NCBI RefSeq assembly: GCF_036898465.1
Contig: NZ_JARUMJ010000001.1
Location: 6,138,001 to 6,202,000 of the forward strand
Length of the DNA stretch: 64,000 nucleotides
Direction: 5' to 3'
Source of the DNA: Streptomyces sp. B21-105
GTDB lineage: Bacteria > Actinomycetota > Actinomycetes > Streptomycetales > Streptomycetaceae
The position numbers were made by a program, and so were the translations under genes. A model generated the notes under the pieces. The model did not search any database. It saw only the letters and a list, made by a program, of their open reading frames with translations, and was not told where the DNA came from. This document shows positions 62,499 to 64,000 of this stretch, piece by piece (the first letter of the stretch is position 1; every line of letters begins with the position of its first letter).

Positions 62499-62605
62499 GC
62501 ACGCGCCCGCGGGGCCGGCCGGCCCCTTACCAGGCACCCCCAGGATGGATAACGTGATGCACGTTCGGACGGCCGCGGCAGTGGACGAGTGACGAGGACC
62601 GGATC

Positions 62606-63628
62606 ATGACCGAATCCAGTGAGTGGCTCATCTACCGAGGCGCCGGCGAACCGCACGACGGGATCGAGCGGCTGCCCGATCCGCCCCCGTGGCGGGACTT
62701 CACCAGCCGGGACGCGGCGGGCTCCGGCGACGGCTCCCAGGACCGCAGGCTCGGCGCGCACCGGCATCTGGCGGAACTGCACCGGCCGGGCGCCGAGGAG
62801 CTGGAGATGATCAACGCGGCGCTGTATCTGCGTCGTCCGCTGCTCGTCACGGGCAGCCCCGGCGCGGGCAAGAGCACCCTCGCCCACTCGGTGGCGTACG
62901 AACTCGGACTCGGCAACGTGCTGCGCTGGTCCATCGTCAGCCGCTCCGCACTGCAGGACGGGCTCTACCACTACGACGCGATCGCCCGGCTCCAGGACGT
63001 GCAGATCGCCGCCCAGGGCGGGTTCGGGTCGGCGGCCGGCTCGCCGGGCGCGGTCGAGGGCATCGGCAGCTACATCCGGCTGGGGCCGCTCGGCACCGCC
63101 CTGCTGCCCTCGGACACGCCGCGCGTGCTGCTCATCGACGAGCTGGACAAGAGCGACATCGACCTGCCCAACGACCTGCTGAACGTCTTGGAGGAGGGCG
63201 AGTTCGCGATACCCGAGCTGGAGCGGATCGCCGACCGGCTGCCGGACGGCGAGGCGGAGGTGCTGACCGCCGACGGCGTGAAGGTGCGGGTGCGCGACGG
63301 CCGGGTGCGCTGTCGCGCCTTCCCGTTCGTCGTGCTCACCAGCAACGGGGAGCGTGACTTCCCGGCCCCGCTGATGCGCCGGTGCATCCACCTGGAGCTG
63401 GGGCGCCCCGACCACAACCGGCTCGCCACCTTCGTCCGCGCGCACCTCGGTGACGAGGCGGCCCGCGCGGGGGACGATCTGATCACCCGGTTCCTGGAGC
63501 GGTCGCGCAGTGAACTCCTCGCCGCGGATCAGCTGTTGAACGCGATCTACCTCACCGACGCGGCCGCGCCGCCCAGTCGTGACCGGCTGGCCGACCTGCT
63601 CATCCAGCGACTCGACCGCCCGAGGTGA
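62606..63628 (+). CDS. MoxR-type AAA+ ATPase of the VMAP system
   Basis: The 340-residue product has an AAA+ core: Walker A GSPGAGKS at 83-90, Walker B RVLLIDELDKSD around 173-184, then FVVLTSNGERDFPAPLMRRC with sensor 1 and the arginine finger, and a C-terminal helical lid. MoxR ATPases remodel partner proteins, often with vWA domains. The ATG at 62606 follows GAGGA, 107 bases after the protease gene. The following gene starts seven bases after the stop. The gene order protease/VMAP-MoxR-SAV_2336 is the layout of this conflict system. Confidence 0.88.
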   Translation: MTESSEWLIYRGAGEPHDGIERLPDPPPWRDFTSRDAAGSGDGSQDRRLGAHRHLAELHRPGAEELEMINAALYLRRPLLVTGSPGAGKSTLAHSVAYELGLGNVLRWSIVSRSALQDGLYHYDAIARLQDVQIAAQGGFGSAAGSPGAVEGIGSYIRLGPLGTALLPSDTPRVLLIDELDKSDIDLPNDLLNVLEEGEFAIPELERIADRLPDGEAEVLTADGVKVRVRDGRVRCRAFPFVVLTSNGERDFPAPLMRRCIHLELGRPDHNRLATFVRAHLGDEAARAGDDLITRFLERSRSELLAADQLLNAIYLTDAAAPPSRDRLADLLIQRLDRPR

Positions 63629-63635
63629 GGGCCTG

Positions 63636-64000
63636 ATGCCCGACGCAGCGGCCCGCCACGGCCCCGTCCCGCCCGACGACCAGCACCAGGACCACGACCA
63701 GCACCAGGACCACGACCACCACGACGATCCCTCGGCCGCACCGCCCCCGTCCCCGGACGGGGGAGACCCTCTCGCCGAGCTGGTCGCGCGACTGCGCGGG
63801 GTGGGACTCGATCCGGACGTGGAGCAGTTGTGCGACGCGCTGTGGCTGGCGCGGTGGACCCGGCCGGCGGACGTCGCCGAACAGGCGGAACGGTCGGCCG
63901 CGACCGGCGGCCGGACCGCGCTCCGGCGGGCCGGCGGGCAGGGCGGGGGTCCCGACGGAGGGGGGCGGGGGGACCGGCCCGAGCAGCCCGAGCCGCCCCC
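63636..64000 (+). CDS. SAV_2336 N-terminal domain protein (partial, runs off the window)
   Basis: The first 121 codons are inside the window and the frame is still open at the end. After a leader with a Gln/His/Asp repeat (encoded by an 18-bp unit repeated at 63678 and 63696) comes DPLAELVARLRGVGLDPDVEQLCDALWLARW, the characteristic start of the SAV_2336 N-terminal domain. A Gly/Arg/Pro-rich linker follows. Full-length relatives are large proteins thought to carry effector or vWA-type domains further on; here that part is not visible. The ATG is seven bases after the MoxR stop, so they are cotranscribed. Confidence 0.82.
   Translation, partial: MPDAAARHGPVPPDDQHQDHDQHQDHDHHDDPSAAPPPSPDGGDPLAELVARLRGVGLDPDVEQLCDALWLARWTRPADVAEQAERSAATGGRTALRRAGGQGGGPDGGGRGDRPEQPEPP

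Overview
The window is about 64 kb of very GC-rich DNA with strong third-position GC bias, frequent GTG starts, ATGA/GTGA gene overlaps and almost no long AT tracts. Its gene content is typical of a Streptomyces chromosome core: SigR-RsrA, DasR and the das chitobiose transporter, a WhiB-like protein, SigH with its anti-sigma factor, Ni-superoxide dismutase, epi-isozizaene synthase with CYP170, and a family 2B encapsulin. As far as I recognise them, the gene order matches the stretch of S. coelicolor starting at aroA and running past the SCO5261 malic enzyme. I saw no rRNA, tRNA or CRISPR array.

Layout. 1-5.1 kb: the first codons of an rsgA-type gene, aroA, an M50-type membrane protease, a decayed membrane-protein gene facing a MarR regulator, a SRAP (HMCES/YedK) protein and an alpha/beta hydrolase. 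5.1-6.4 kb: sigR-rsrA with a perfect SigR-type promoter. 6.5-11 kb: two tandem membrane HD-GYP-like proteins, a TPR-like protein and peptide deformylase. 11.3-13.8 kb: the albaflavenone pair (epi-isozizaene synthase and CYP170). 13.8-18.8 kb: the class Ia ribonucleotide reductase operon nrdA-nrdB-nrdS on the minus strand, behind a cobalamin riboswitch. 18.9-23.1 kb: a GNAT acetyltransferase and a large membrane-anchored P-loop NTPase of NACHT/STAND type. 23.2-31.9 kb: a monocarboxylate-type symporter pair, dasR, dasABC, the das beta-N-acetylhexosaminidase and nagB, with DasR (dre) boxes.

32-38.5 kb: a PdtaS-type histidine kinase convergent with wblE, a diacylglycerol-kinase-like enzyme, and sigH with its anti-sigma factor. 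38.5-44.8 kb: a Na+/H+ antiporter, a PLP enzyme, the encapsulin shell gene translationally coupled to a polyprenyl diphosphate synthase, and small enzymes. 44.9-49.9 kb: an AraC-VOC-VOC operon, PPK2, divergent sodN/sodX, a CGNR zinc-finger regulator and a truncated IS605-type tnpB with its right end. 50-52.7 kb: a polar amino acid ABC transporter. 53.3-56.8 kb: malic enzyme, an MDR oxidoreductase, and an HTH/Clp-N pair behind twin palindromic operators. 56.8-59.3 kb: a PadR regulator with a DUF4097 protein.

The right edge (59.5-64 kb) is the most unusual block. It holds a Trypco1-type protein, a trypsin-like protease fused to a VMAP-C-like region, a MoxR-type AAA+ ATPase and the start of a SAV_2336-type protein. 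This matches the vWA-MoxR-VMAP class of predicted biological-conflict systems and continues past the window. The NACHT-like NTPase at 19.5-23.1 kb is a second possible signalling or defence gene, and the encapsulin/prenyl synthase pair is a protein nanocompartment with its likely cargo.
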